Of a DNA stretch of 64,000 nt, positions 34,641 through 43,755 are shown in pieces (positions within the stretch are counted from its first letter, which is position 1; each line of letters begins with the position of its first letter). The notes under the pieces are model-generated. The model was not told the DNA's origin. It was given only the letters and a program-made list of their open reading frames with translations, and made no database searches. Location of the stretch: positions 25,276 through 89,275 of the forward strand of contig DASPNH010000127.1 of NCBI GenBank assembly GCA_035626675.1, given 5' to 3'. Origin of the DNA: DASPNH01 sp035626675. GTDB lineage: Bacteria; Desulfobacterota; Binatia; UBA1149; CAITLU01. Position numbers and translations under genes: made by a program.

Positions 34641-36158
34641 ATGAACCGCTCCTCCTCCATGAAGCAGCAGGCCCACAGGAGCTGGCGCGTTCTGACGCTG
34701 GCGGCATTTCTCTGTCTGACCCAGGCCGCCGAGACGCCTGGCGGTCGCAGCACCCAGGTGCCCTCGTTGTGCGACGTCGACCACCGGCCCTGGCTCCTCG
34801 ACCAGAACGCAAACGCACGGGCCGCCTTTTTCGCGCCGGCGCAGCGGTCAGCCGGCGAGATGCCCTCCGGCGCACCCGCTTCGGTTTCTCTCGGCAGCGC
34901 GACCTCAACCGAACCGGTTGCCACCACTGCCTCGGCCGAGCCCGAACTGCGCGTGGTCACCTACAACATCCACAGCGGTCTCGGCCAGAGCCATGCCCTG
35001 CGGCGTGCGCGCGAGGAGGTCGAGAACAACCTTCGCACCATTGCCGCCGACATCGTCTCCAGCACGGGCGCGCACGAGCCGGCCGACATCGTCGCGCTGA
35101 ACGAGGTCGACTTCGATTCGCAGCGCAGCGCCGGCATCGACGAAGCCGCGTTTCTGGCCGAGGAGCTGGCGCAGCGCACCGGCCACCACTACGAGATCGT
35201 GCGCGGCGAGACGTGGCGGCGCAGCCTTCCGGGCCTGCGCGTGCGTTTCGGCAACGCGCTGCTGACGCGTCTTCCCCTGGTCAGCGCCAGCGCCTGCCTG
35301 CTCACCGACGACGATTCGTGCGACGGCGCTGCCCGCGTCGACGGACTTCCCTCGCTGCGCGTGGGCGGCATCGCCGGCTTCTTCAGCGAGCGCCGCGGCG
35401 TGGTCAAGGCGACGGTTCGATCCGGCAGCCGGCTGGTCGACGTGCTCGTCACGCATCTGGATCCGTTCCTGGCTTCGGTGCGCGAGGCGCAGGCACTTCA
35501 TCTGTTGCGCCGCTTCGTCGACCCGGGTCGCACCACGCTGCTGCTGGGCGACCTCAACGCGGTCTCGACGCCGCTGACCACGGCGCGCCGCTTCTTCGCC
35601 ACCGATCGCACGCTCGACATCCTGACCAGCGCCAGCCTCTCGGATGCTCGCGTGACCTATGCATCCGCGCATGGCCTGCCGTCGCTGAATCAATGGCCGA
35701 CCTACCCCGCCGCCGAGCCCCTGTGGCCGCTGGACGCGGTCCTGGCATCGGCCGACCTGGCGCCGCGGACCATTGAAGTGATCGGCGAGACCGCTTCCGA
35801 CCATCGCGGGCTGATGACGCGCCTGGCGGCGGTGGACGGCCAGATGCTGGCGTTGCAGCAGGCCCGGCTCGACGCGATTCGCGCGACCCAGCTCGACCGT
35901 ATCCTGCACTGCGACGTCGTCGCGGCCGACCACCGCCGTGCGACGCTGCTGGACCTCACCGGCTTTGGCGCGATGGTTCAGGCACGGGAGCAGGTGCGCG
36001 CCGCGGCCTTCCCCGTCGCTCAGCTCGGCGATGCCGATTATGCTGGGCCGATGGGCTCTGTTCCTCCCGCTTCCGGTGCCGCAAAGAGCGCTGGCCATCC
36101 GTCGATGGCTGCCGCCGCGCACGCACCTGCAAGGACGAACCAGACCCCGGCAATGTGA
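34641..36158 (+). CDS. Exported endonuclease/exonuclease/phosphatase-family protein
   Basis: The 505-residue protein has a signal-like N-terminus (WRVLTLAAFLCLTQAAET). From residue 100 it shows the EEP fold: RVVTYNIHSGLG, IVALNEVDFDSQR (metal-binding Glu), LVTHLDPF, LLLGDLNAVSTP and SDHRGLM (catalytic Asp-His). The family includes DNases, sphingomyelinases and inositol phosphatases. The export signal and the neighbour phospholipase D favour action outside the cytoplasm on lipid or nucleic acid phosphodiesters. About 100 C-terminal residues beyond the SDH motif are unassigned. The ATG at 34641 or the one at 34659 could be the start. The stop overlaps the next gene (GTGA). Confidence 0.82.
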   Translation: MNRSSSMKQQAHRSWRVLTLAAFLCLTQAAETPGGRSTQVPSLCDVDHRPWLLDQNANARAAFFAPAQRSAGEMPSGAPASVSLGSATSTEPVATTASAEPELRVVTYNIHSGLGQSHALRRAREEVENNLRTIAADIVSSTGAHEPADIVALNEVDFDSQRSAGIDEAAFLAEELAQRTGHHYEIVRGETWRRSLPGLRVRFGNALLTRLPLVSASACLLTDDDSCDGAARVDGLPSLRVGGIAGFFSERRGVVKATVRSGSRLVDVLVTHLDPFLASVREAQALHLLRRFVDPGRTTLLLGDLNAVSTPLTTARRFFATDRTLDILTSASLSDARVTYASAHGLPSLNQWPTYPAAEPLWPLDAVLASADLAPRTIEVIGETASDHRGLMTRLAAVDGQMLALQQARLDAIRATQLDRILHCDVVAADHRRATLLDLTGFGAMVQAREQVRAAAFPVAQLGDADYAGPMGSVPPASGAAKSAGHPSMAAAAHAPARTNQTPAM

Positions 36159-37744
36159 TGGCCCGTTGGCGCCGGCTGCGGCGCGGGCGACTCCTCGTTG
36201 CCGTTGCGGTCGTCGCCGCCGGCAGCGGTCTGTGGGTGGCGTGGCCGGAAAGGCCCGAAAGGCCTTCGCCGCCGCTTGCGCCCTACCAGGCGGGCCAGAG
36301 CCTGCGCCGGACCTTCGAGGGCTTTCCGCAGCCTGCCGACGACGCCTCGCTGCGCCTGTACGCCGACAATACCGAGGCGTGGGTCGAGCGGTGGCGCCTG
36401 CTCTCCGGCGCCGGTCGCAGCATCGACGTCAGCTACTTCATCCTGCACGAGGACATTTTCGGGCTGTCCTTCCTCGGACATCTGCTCGAGCGCGCTCGCG
36501 AAGGCGTTTCGGTCCGCATGCTGCTGGACGCGCTCGGCACCAAGATGTCGCGCGAGCTGGCCGGCAACGAGTATCTCGAAGAGCTTGCCGCCAATCCGAA
36601 AGTCGCGCTGCGCACGTATCGCCCGCTGTGGCGGCGCTGGACCGAAGGGCTGCTGACACTGCGACCCACCGCGATCGTCGCCAGCGAGCACGACAAGATC
36701 CTGGTCGTGGACGCCGTTCGCAGCCTGATCGGCGGGCGCAACATCTCGGTGGAGTATTTCGCCGATCCCGTCCGCGACGAGCAGGCCTTCCGCGACGTCG
36801 ACCTCCGCATCGACAGCAAGCCGATCGCAGCGGCCCTGACACGCGCATTCGAGCATCAGTTCGACAGTGAAGACGCGGCGGCGTCCAGTGAAGCGGCGTC
36901 GGAGGATCCGCGCAGCTCCGACCTGCGACGCGCGTATCGCGCCATGGACCAGTGGCTGCACGGCCGCGCGCCGTCGGTCGGGGACGCGCAGATCGACGCC
37001 GAATGGCTGCGCCAGCTCCAGGAGCATCCCGGTCTGCGCGGCGCGCTGGATGGCAAGCCGGCGCCGCCGATCCGTGCCGAGACGCGCATCCTGGACAGCC
37101 ACACGCGCTTCAACGCACCCGACGATCAGATCACCGAAGGCCTGCTGCGCCTGGTGCGCTCGGCGCGCAAGGAGATCTTCGCGCAAACGCCTTATGTCGT
37201 GCTCTCCGAGCAGGGCGTGCGCGCTTTCGAAGAAGCCGCTGCACGCGGCGTGGCCATCACCATCGTCACCAACAGCCCGGTCTCCAGCGACAACGCTCTG
37301 AGCCAGGCTTTCTTTCTGGAGCAATGGCCCGAGTTGCTCGCGCGCGTTCCCACGCTGCGGCTCTTCGTGGCCGGAGGCCAGAACAACCTGCATGCCAAGG
37401 CGGTCACCTTCGACGGCGACGTCGCATTGGTCGGGACCTACAACCTCGATCCCGTCAGCATGGCGTTCAACAGCGAAGTGATGGCAGCGAGCTGGTCCAG
37501 GGAGTTTGCCGAGCGCGTCGATGCGCGCGCCAGGAACCTGATCGCACGCGGAGCACCCGCTCTCTTCGAGTACCGGATCCGGCGCGACACCAATGGAATT
37601 GCCGTGCGCGAGGACGATGGCCGCATCGCCGTCGAGTTCGGCCCGCGCGACCATTGCACGCCCGAGGAGTGGGCCGCGCTCGGCGCCTACTGGACCGTGC
37701 TCAAGGCTGCCAAGGACTTCATCGGTTTCTCGCCGATCCTGTGA
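36155..37744 (+). CDS. Phospholipase D-family protein
   Basis: The 529-residue protein has one N-terminal membrane helix (LLVAVAVVAAGSGLWVAW) and two HKD motifs. These are HDKILVVD with His179, Lys181 and Asp186, and HAKAVTFD with His413, Lys415 and Asp420. Each is followed by the expected Gly/Asn segment (LIGGRNIS, LVGTYNLDP). This fits PLD-type phosphatidyl transfer or phospholipid cleavage, and the layout recalls cardiolipin synthase-like proteins. The GTG at 36155 overlaps the stop of the upstream phosphatase gene; the ATG directly after it is equally possible. The two genes form an operon of exported phosphodiester enzymes. Confidence 0.9.
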   Translation: MMARWRRLRRGRLLVAVAVVAAGSGLWVAWPERPERPSPPLAPYQAGQSLRRTFEGFPQPADDASLRLYADNTEAWVERWRLLSGAGRSIDVSYFILHEDIFGLSFLGHLLERAREGVSVRMLLDALGTKMSRELAGNEYLEELAANPKVALRTYRPLWRRWTEGLLTLRPTAIVASEHDKILVVDAVRSLIGGRNISVEYFADPVRDEQAFRDVDLRIDSKPIAAALTRAFEHQFDSEDAAASSEAASEDPRSSDLRRAYRAMDQWLHGRAPSVGDAQIDAEWLRQLQEHPGLRGALDGKPAPPIRAETRILDSHTRFNAPDDQITEGLLRLVRSARKEIFAQTPYVVLSEQGVRAFEEAAARGVAITIVTNSPVSSDNALSQAFFLEQWPELLARVPTLRLFVAGGQNNLHAKAVTFDGDVALVGTYNLDPVSMAFNSEVMAASWSREFAERVDARARNLIARGAPALFEYRIRRDTNGIAVREDDGRIAVEFGPRDHCTPEEWAALGAYWTVLKAAKDFIGFSPIL

Positions 37745-37777
37745 GCGCGGCCGCCGTGCGAAGGGTCAGCGCCGAGC

Positions 37778-38269
37778 TCATGCCTCGACGTGGAGAATGA
37801 CCGTGGCGACGAGCGGATCGGGCTGCCCCGTACGATAGACCGTGCCCTGATAGACCTGGCCGACGACAGCGTCATCGAGCGAATCGACGGTAATGATCAC
37901 GCTCTTGCCGCTGCTGCCGACCTCGGCCTTCATTGGAAGGGCCACCATGTTGGCCATGTCCGTCAACTCGGAGCAGCTCAGAGCCACTCCGGGTCCCAGG
38001 TCGACTTCGATGGACTCGACGCATCGCCCGGCCTGCTTGGACGCGTTCATCTCGCACGTGGGAGGGCCGAGGTCGGAAAAGATCAGGTTGTAGGGATACA
38101 TCGCCAGCCGATAGGCCTCGATGTTGAAGGCCGTCCAGTCGGCCCAGTAATCGTTGATGGTGTAGCTGCCGGTCTGTGCACGCTCGACTGCGCGCCGGCA
38201 TCTGCCCAGACTGTTGCTGGCGAAGTCGGCGTACAGCGTGGCCAGGGTGTTGACGCTGACTGTAGGCAT
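37778..38269 (-). CDS. Unrecognised protein, third gene of a three-gene cassette
   Basis: I do not recognise this 163-residue protein. The N-terminal half looks helical (TLATLYADFASNSLGRCRRA, YWADWTAFNIEAYRLAMYPY). The C-terminal half looks like a beta sandwich ending in GQVYQGTVYRTGQPDPLVAT. There is no signal peptide and no membrane helix. It starts 25 bases after the stop of the 299-residue protein on the same strand, so the pair is probably co-transcribed with the 319-residue protein further upstream. Confidence 0.7.
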   Translation of the reverse strand: MPTVSVNTLATLYADFASNSLGRCRRAVERAQTGSYTINDYWADWTAFNIEAYRLAMYPYNLIFSDLGPPTCEMNASKQAGRCVESIEVDLGPGVALSCSELTDMANMVALPMKAEVGSSGKSVIITVDSLDDAVVGQVYQGTVYRTGQPDPLVATVILHVEA

Positions 38270-38294
38270 GGATCCTTTCGCGCGAGGTCGCTGT

Positions 38295-39194
38295 TCATCC
38301 TCGCGGCGCTTGCGGGATATCACAAAGATGCAGGAAGTGCTGCTTGTCCACCACGAAGATGGTCGGGATCACCTCCACATCCGCGCACCCGAAGTCGTCG
38401 CTGATGGCGTCGACGGTGGCCTCCACCAGCGCGACGAGCGAGACGCGAAGCCCCTCCATGGGGATGCCCTGGCGCTCGCGAATCGCCGCAACGACGTCGG
38501 CCGGGAGCACCAGGAGCTTGCACGCGGCGAAGCGTGAAGTCTCGATCAGCTCGCCTGCGATGCCATTGGCATCCCGGACCGAGATGAAGCCCTGGTCTGC
38601 GGCCAGCGTGGTGGTCTCCGCACCGTTGGGAACCGGGATCTGGGCATACTCCGCGCCCGCCGGCTGAAGAAGCCGGTACTCCATCCGGTAGGCGTCCAGG
38701 ATGCCGTCATCCGAGCTGTCTTCGTGCCGCACGTCGATCTCGAGCACGTTGTGGAAAACGACCCGCGAGTTGGGGATCGCGTCGTAGGAGAGATCGAAAC
38801 GCTCGACGAGCAGGCGGCGCTCGGCGATGACGTGCGGATTGGGCGTGCTCAGTGCCGTGACCGGACCGACGTAGCGCGCGTCCTTGAATGCAGACTTGGG
38901 GAAGTCATCCCATCTGGTCGGATCGACTCGGCGAACGACCTCCTCGTAGCTGCCCAGGACGTCCATGGTGTAGCGCACCAGCGCGGCCTCTCCGTCGGGA
39001 TCCACGTAGACTTCCACGAAGACGGTCTGGACGCAGACCCTCTGCGGCAACCGTCCTGGCGCCGGCGGCTGGCCGATGACCGGAGTGGGGATGGGAAGCT
39101 GCGGAACCTGCGCGGCAGGCAGATCGAGCGCACGCATCGGCGGTTCGGCTTCGAGCACGGCGGTGCTCGACGAACCAGAAAAACTGGACGACAT
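38295..39194 (-). CDS. Unrecognised protein, second gene of a three-gene cassette
   Basis: I do not recognise this 299-residue protein. A GGAGG lies nine bases before the ATG at 39194, which fixes the start; the longer open frame upstream overlaps other sequence without likeness. The first 50 residues are Ser/Pro/Ala-rich and probably unstructured. The rest is mixed alpha/beta, with VCVQTVFVEVYVDPDGEAAL, DPTRWDDFPKSAF and VVFHNVLEIDVRHED. A lipid-binding START-like fold is conceivable but only a guess. No signal peptide is evident. Confidence 0.7.
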   Translation of the reverse strand: MSSSFSGSSSTAVLEAEPPMRALDLPAAQVPQLPIPTPVIGQPPAPGRLPQRVCVQTVFVEVYVDPDGEAALVRYTMDVLGSYEEVVRRVDPTRWDDFPKSAFKDARYVGPVTALSTPNPHVIAERRLLVERFDLSYDAIPNSRVVFHNVLEIDVRHEDSSDDGILDAYRMEYRLLQPAGAEYAQIPVPNGAETTTLAADQGFISVRDANGIAGELIETSRFAACKLLVLPADVVAAIRERQGIPMEGLRVSLVALVEATVDAISDDFGCADVEVIPTIFVVDKQHFLHLCDIPQAPRG

Positions 39195-39312
39195 AGGCAA
39201 GACCTCCGAACGAACCTGCCCTTGTGGCCAGATGGACGACGTTGAAGGAAGGGCCGCGCCCGGTCCGACGTGGCGTTGGTCACAGCGTGCGGTCGAAAAG
39301 TCGCGCTGGCGT

Positions 39313-40272
39313 CTAGGTGCGGCGCGGGAAGCTTCGGAAGACCACCGAGCCGGCGGCCTCGCCGACGAGCCGGCCGTCCACCTCCAGGGCCGCCGTGGTC
39401 TGCACCCACGTCCGGCCCTTTTCGTCGGTGCGCCGCGAACCTGCACGCGCGAGGTAAGAGGCGAGGCCGTCGTGCAGCGGCTCGATCCAGCGGTAGGTCA
39501 TGTCGGCGATCAGCATCGACTCGTCCCGATCCTCGGGCACACCGTCGCCGCGCACGATCTTGCCCGCATCGCCGAGCGCCTGCTCGGCCACACCGACGAG
39601 CGAACCTGGAAGCTCCCGGCACCCGCCGCGGACCTCGCGATCGGTCCAGCCGAGCTCGTATGCCGGCAGAGCAAGGCGCCGGGGAAGCAACGTAAGGTAG
39701 TCCGAGATCCGGCGCTCGAGCTCGGCGGCATCGGCCGCGGCGCCGGGAGCAGCGCCGACAACGGCGCCGTTGGCGGCGCCGTTTGCGGCGCCGACAGCCG
39801 TTCCGGCAGCGGCATCGAAGCCGGCGCGCGCGATGACCGTGACCACAGGCTCGGATTCGGAGGCGACGAGGCGGGTCATCTCGACGTCGACGGTGGTGGC
39901 TGCCGGGGTCTGCTCGAGAACCGCGGACCAGGAAAGGGTCGTTGCACCGTCGGCGATCCGCGGATGCGACCGCGGATCCGCAACGGGGATCGCCTTGCGA
40001 AAGCGGACGCTGATGTCGCGGATGACGGGCGAGGCCGAGCGGCTGAGCATCGCCAGCGTCGCACAACGGCACGCCGTCTCGGCAAGCAGCGCGCCGGAGA
40101 CGGCCGGCCACCGATTGCCGGAGATGACGTCCTGCGAGAGCTCGACGTGACCCCGGCACTTCCCGGTGCCGGCAACGGCCGGCGTCATCGAAGGAAGCGG
40201 CAGGCCGCACGGCAGGACGTCCCACTGGCCGGCATGCCGTACCAGCTGCTCCCGGTAATCCGCGCGCGCCAC
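39313..40272 (-). CDS. Unrecognised protein, possibly double hot-dog fold, first gene of a three-gene cassette
   Basis: This 319-residue protein starts at a GTG. Two halves are joined by an Ala/Gly-rich linker near residues 155-180. The first half has ALLAETACRCATLAML and ISVRFRKAIPV. The second ends ALEVDGRLVGEAAGSVVFRS. Both fit the helix-then-strand pattern of hot-dog thioesterase or dehydratase domains, but no catalytic residue can be assigned, so this is tentative. The next gene begins 118 bases downstream. An ATG at residue 29 is a possible later start. Confidence 0.65.
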   Translation of the reverse strand: MARADYREQLVRHAGQWDVLPCGLPLPSMTPAVAGTGKCRGHVELSQDVISGNRWPAVSGALLAETACRCATLAMLSRSASPVIRDISVRFRKAIPVADPRSHPRIADGATTLSWSAVLEQTPAATTVDVEMTRLVASESEPVVTVIARAGFDAAAGTAVGAANGAANGAVVGAAPGAAADAAELERRISDYLTLLPRRLALPAYELGWTDREVRGGCRELPGSLVGVAEQALGDAGKIVRGDGVPEDRDESMLIADMTYRWIEPLHDGLASYLARAGSRRTDEKGRTWVQTTAALEVDGRLVGEAAGSVVFRSFPRRT

Positions 40273-40622
40273 GCCGACGATCTAGCCAGCGATCACCGTC
40301 GCGGCAACTTCGGCGTAGCTACCGGGAGGCCGGCACCGCCACGGTCGTGATGCCGTTGGTGTCGCAGAGCTGAACCGGAGCTCGGACCTTTTCCTTGACG
40401 TCGAAGGAGCAGCCAGGTCCGTTCACCGACGCCGAATACTGGCGTGTGGGATGGGCGAAAGGGGACAGTCGTCGCCTTCCGCGGCTCGCGCGGATTGTTG
40501 CCTTGACGCCCCTGACGATTGACGGGTGGCGGGCTGCGGAATATTGCGTCCAGCCATGCGCGGCTTGCGATCGCGCGACCGGCTGCCGTCGTTGCAGCTG
40601 CGGGGTACGGAAGGGGGAGCGC
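40273..40622. other. Intergenic region with a possible coding remnant and a degenerate palindrome copy
   Basis: On the minus strand, codons ending at the stop at 40319 read NGPGCSFDVKEK and APVQLCDTNGITTV, with good codon bias for about 40 residues, but upstream the frame becomes Arg-rich and has no convincing start. It may be the tail of a lost gene or a very short gene. On the plus strand, AAAGGGGACAGTC at 40458-40470 is a half copy of the palindromic repeat found at 46.3 and 58.1 kb. A GGGGAG ribosome site for the DUF3604 gene lies at the right end. Confidence 0.35.
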
Positions 40623-42620
40623 ATGTCAGAGATTTCCGCTCGGCTCGTGGCCGCATCGATGGCGGCGACGCTGCAGGTACCGCTGGTACTGCTCACGCTG
40701 TCGGTACCGCTGACGCCTGCGCTGGCGGCGAAGGAGCCGCCTTTCGTTCGTACCGAGGAGCGAGAGCCCTGCGCGGCCTACGACGAGCTGCGCCGGCCCT
40801 TCTTCGGAGACCTGCACGTGCACACGTCCTTCTCGTGGGACGCGCACATCTTCGGCAATTCGCTCAACGCTCCCGCCGATGCCTACGCCTTCGCTCGCGG
40901 CAACCCGCGGCCGGTGCCGGTGGCCGGCGTGCCGCAACAGATCCAGCTGCGGCGTGCGCTCGATTTCGCTGCCGTCACCGACCACTCCGAGTATTTCGGT
41001 CAGACGCGCATCTGTCAGACGAAGGGCGCGCCCGGCTACGACTCCTTCCATTGCAAGACGTTTCGCGGCGAGGCGGATCCGCCGGTGGGCCTGACCGCGT
41101 TTCAGCACTGGGGCCTGCAGCTGACGCTACCGTTCCTGGAAGACATCTCCGCCTGCGATTCGCCCGGCGTCTGCGATGCAGCGGCAGTCACCGTCTGGCA
41201 GGAGACGCAGAACGCGGCCGAGGCTGCCTACGACCGAACCGAGGCCTGCACGTTCACCAGCTTCGTCGCCTACGAGTACACGGGCAGCACGGGCGGCAAC
41301 AACGGCCACCGCAACGTGATCTTCCGCAACCACAACGTGCCGGCGTTCCCGACTTCGTCCTTCGAGACGGACGGCACCAATGCGCCGGCGCTGTGGCAGG
41401 CGCTGCAGCAGACCTGCATCGAAGGAACTCCCGGCTGCCAGGTGCTGGCGATCCCGCACAACTCCAACATCTCGGGTGGCACGATGTTCACCGCACCGGC
41501 AACGATCGAGGAGGCGGCCACGCGTGCGGTGTTCGAGCCGCTGGCGGAGATCGCCCAGATCAAGGGATCCTCGGAGTGCCGCTTCGACCGGCAGGTAGGA
41601 ATGGGTGCAGGCACCGAGGACGAGCTGTGCGCATGGGAAAACCGCCTGCCACAGATGCAGAGCCCGGTTCCCGGAGTTCCCTATGTCGTCGACATCGACG
41701 AGTACCCGCTGAGCAACATGCTGCGCAACGCGCTGAAGGGAGGCCTCGCTCTGGACCGGGCCATCGGCGTCAATCCCTTCCGCTTCGGCTTCATCGGCAG
41801 CACCGATACGCACAACGGCACGCCCGGAGCCGCCGAAGAGGACGAGCCGTACGGCAATCACGGCCTCAACGACGATACGCTGGTGAAGCGCGTGCGCGGC
41901 GATCTGATCTACGACACGCCGGGCGCACTGGCCGTGCTGTGGGCCGAAGAGAACAGCCGCGATTCGTTGTTCACGGCGATGCAGCGCCGCGAGGCCTACG
42001 CGACCAGCGGCACGCGCCCGGTCGTGCGCTTCTTCGGCGGGTGGAAATACAAGGACAAGCTCTGCGGCAAGAAGCGACAGGTGAAACGCGGCTATCGCAA
42101 GGGGGTGCCGATGGGATCCTATCTTCCCGAGCGAAAGGGAGACCGCTCACCGCGTTTCTACGTCAGCGCCATGAAAGACGCCGGGACCATCGAGCGGCCC
42201 GGCACCGACCTGCAGCGCATCCAGATCGTCAAGGGATGGGTGGATGCCGCCGGCGTCACCCATGAACAGGTGTTCGACGTGGCCGGCAGTGCAGCCCTCG
42301 GTGCCGGCGTGGATCCGGCTTCCTGCGCACCGACCGGGCAGGGCTTCGCCGACCTCTGCACGGTCTGGGAAGATCCGGACTTCGATCCGGCGCTGCACGC
42401 GTTCTACTACGCGCGCGTGCTCGAGAACCCTAGCTGCCGGTGGAGCACGCTGGCATGCAAGCAGCTCGGCGCCGATCCGTTCTCGCCGACGTGCCTGAGC
42501 TCGGCCTCGGCGCTGGGCATCGAGAACTGCTGCCTGAACCAGGCCAACGATCCATTCCTGTCGCCCACGACGCAAGAGCGCGCCTGGACCTCGCCGATCT
42601 GGTACCGGCCGGCTTCCTAG
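40623..42620 (+). CDS. Exported DUF3604 (PHP-like) protein
   Basis: The 665-residue protein has a signal peptide ending near PALAAKE and a good GGGGAG before its ATG. The mature part matches DUF3604 as I recall it: FFGDLHVHTSFSWDAHIFGN, DFAAVTDHSEYFG, IPHNSNISGG and GFIGSTDTHNGTPG. These His/Asp motifs resemble PHP metal-dependent phosphoesterases, so a hydrolase is likely, though no member is characterised to my knowledge. Several cysteines near the C-terminus (CKQLGADPFSPTC, ENCCLN) fit disulfides outside the cytoplasm. The PpiC isomerase gene follows 25 bases downstream. Confidence 0.9.
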   Translation: MSEISARLVAASMAATLQVPLVLLTLSVPLTPALAAKEPPFVRTEEREPCAAYDELRRPFFGDLHVHTSFSWDAHIFGNSLNAPADAYAFARGNPRPVPVAGVPQQIQLRRALDFAAVTDHSEYFGQTRICQTKGAPGYDSFHCKTFRGEADPPVGLTAFQHWGLQLTLPFLEDISACDSPGVCDAAAVTVWQETQNAAEAAYDRTEACTFTSFVAYEYTGSTGGNNGHRNVIFRNHNVPAFPTSSFETDGTNAPALWQALQQTCIEGTPGCQVLAIPHNSNISGGTMFTAPATIEEAATRAVFEPLAEIAQIKGSSECRFDRQVGMGAGTEDELCAWENRLPQMQSPVPGVPYVVDIDEYPLSNMLRNALKGGLALDRAIGVNPFRFGFIGSTDTHNGTPGAAEEDEPYGNHGLNDDTLVKRVRGDLIYDTPGALAVLWAEENSRDSLFTAMQRREAYATSGTRPVVRFFGGWKYKDKLCGKKRQVKRGYRKGVPMGSYLPERKGDRSPRFYVSAMKDAGTIERPGTDLQRIQIVKGWVDAAGVTHEQVFDVAGSAALGAGVDPASCAPTGQGFADLCTVWEDPDFDPALHAFYYARVLENPSCRWSTLACKQLGADPFSPTCLSSASALGIENCCLNQANDPFLSPTTQERAWTSPIWYRPAS

Positions 42621-42645
42621 ACGGCGTCGTGAAGGCATCGATGTC

Positions 42646-43584
42646 GTGAACGCGGCCCTGGCTGCCGCAGCGCGGGCCCCCGCGCTGCACTTCATGCTTC
42701 TGGGCGCCTCCTTGCTGGCGATCGATTCGCTGACAGAGCCGCCTCTGCGCCAGCCCTCCTATACGATCCAGGTCCCATCCTACGTGCTGGCGCGCGCTGG
42801 TCTCGGAGCCGACGATCCGGCCGTGCAGGCATGGATCGACGAGGAGGTCCTGTATCGCGAGGGGCTGCGGCGCGGCATGGCATGGAACCCTTCGGCCATC
42901 GCCAGGATGCTGCATGTCGGCCGCTTCGTCGGCGCTGCCGGTGACGGTCACGACGACGGTCACGACGACGAGAAAGTACTGGCCGAAGTTTCGCGCCTCG
43001 GGCTTGCCAGCAATGACCCCGTGATCCGGGCGCAGGTTGCGGGCCGGATGCGCTTGCTACTGTACGCAGCGGCAATGCAGCGCGAGCCGGCGGGGGACGA
43101 GCTCGAACACTACTTCGACGAGCATCGGGGGCGTTTTGCCAGGCCGTCACGCGCCACGTTTTCGCACGTGTTCGTGCGTCGCGACCGCGGGCCCTCCGGC
43201 GAGCAGATCGCGGCGTCGATCGCGACGCGGCTGCAGCGTGAGGGTCTCGGCGCCGGCGCGGCGGCTGATCTCGGCGATGTCTTTCGGCCAGGGCACCGGT
43301 TCACATCGGTTTCGCCGCGCGACATCGATGCCGTGCTCGGCCCGCAGGCTGCTCTTGCCGTCATGCGCGAGCCGCTGCGGCAGTGGTCGGCCCCGGTCCA
43401 GAGTGCCTATGGCTGGCACGTGCTGCGGGTAGAGGAGCGCTCGACGCACGAATCGGCGCCGCTTGCCGACATCCGCGCGACGGTCCTGCAGGCGTGGCGA
43501 AGCGAGCGCGCCAGGGACGAGGTGGCGCGTAGGCTGCAGGAACTGCGCGCGCGCTATCTGGTGGTGCTCGGCGCAGCATCCTAG
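42646..43584 (+). CDS. PpiC/parvulin-type peptidyl-prolyl isomerase, membrane-anchored
   Basis: The 312-residue protein has one N-terminal hydrophobic segment (LHFMLLGASLLAIDSL) and a SurA/PpiC-like body. The parvulin domain runs from about 165 to 265, with FSHVFVRRDRGPSGEQIA and WSAPVQSAYGWHVLRVEER. It should help fold exported proteins. It starts at a GTG; the ATG five bases upstream is followed at once by a stop. From memory, a PpiC protein often accompanies DUF3604 (together with a HupE/UreJ membrane protein, absent here), so its client may be the DUF3604 protein. Confidence 0.87.
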   Translation: MNAALAAAARAPALHFMLLGASLLAIDSLTEPPLRQPSYTIQVPSYVLARAGLGADDPAVQAWIDEEVLYREGLRRGMAWNPSAIARMLHVGRFVGAAGDGHDDGHDDEKVLAEVSRLGLASNDPVIRAQVAGRMRLLLYAAAMQREPAGDELEHYFDEHRGRFARPSRATFSHVFVRRDRGPSGEQIAASIATRLQREGLGAGAAADLGDVFRPGHRFTSVSPRDIDAVLGPQAALAVMREPLRQWSAPVQSAYGWHVLRVEERSTHESAPLADIRATVLQAWRSERARDEVARRLQELRARYLVVLGAAS

Positions 43585-43755
43585 CTGGCGCGCGAGACGG
43601 GTCGGCGCAGCCGGTGCCTGAAAGGACAACCGGCGCGACCAAATGTCTCCAGGTCATCAGAAGAAGAAATCGAAACCTGGGGGCTGCGGCCGTAAGGCGG
43701 TTGTTGGCAGCCGAAGCTCGCGTCCATACAGGAAGGGCCCAAAAGGAGGACACTC

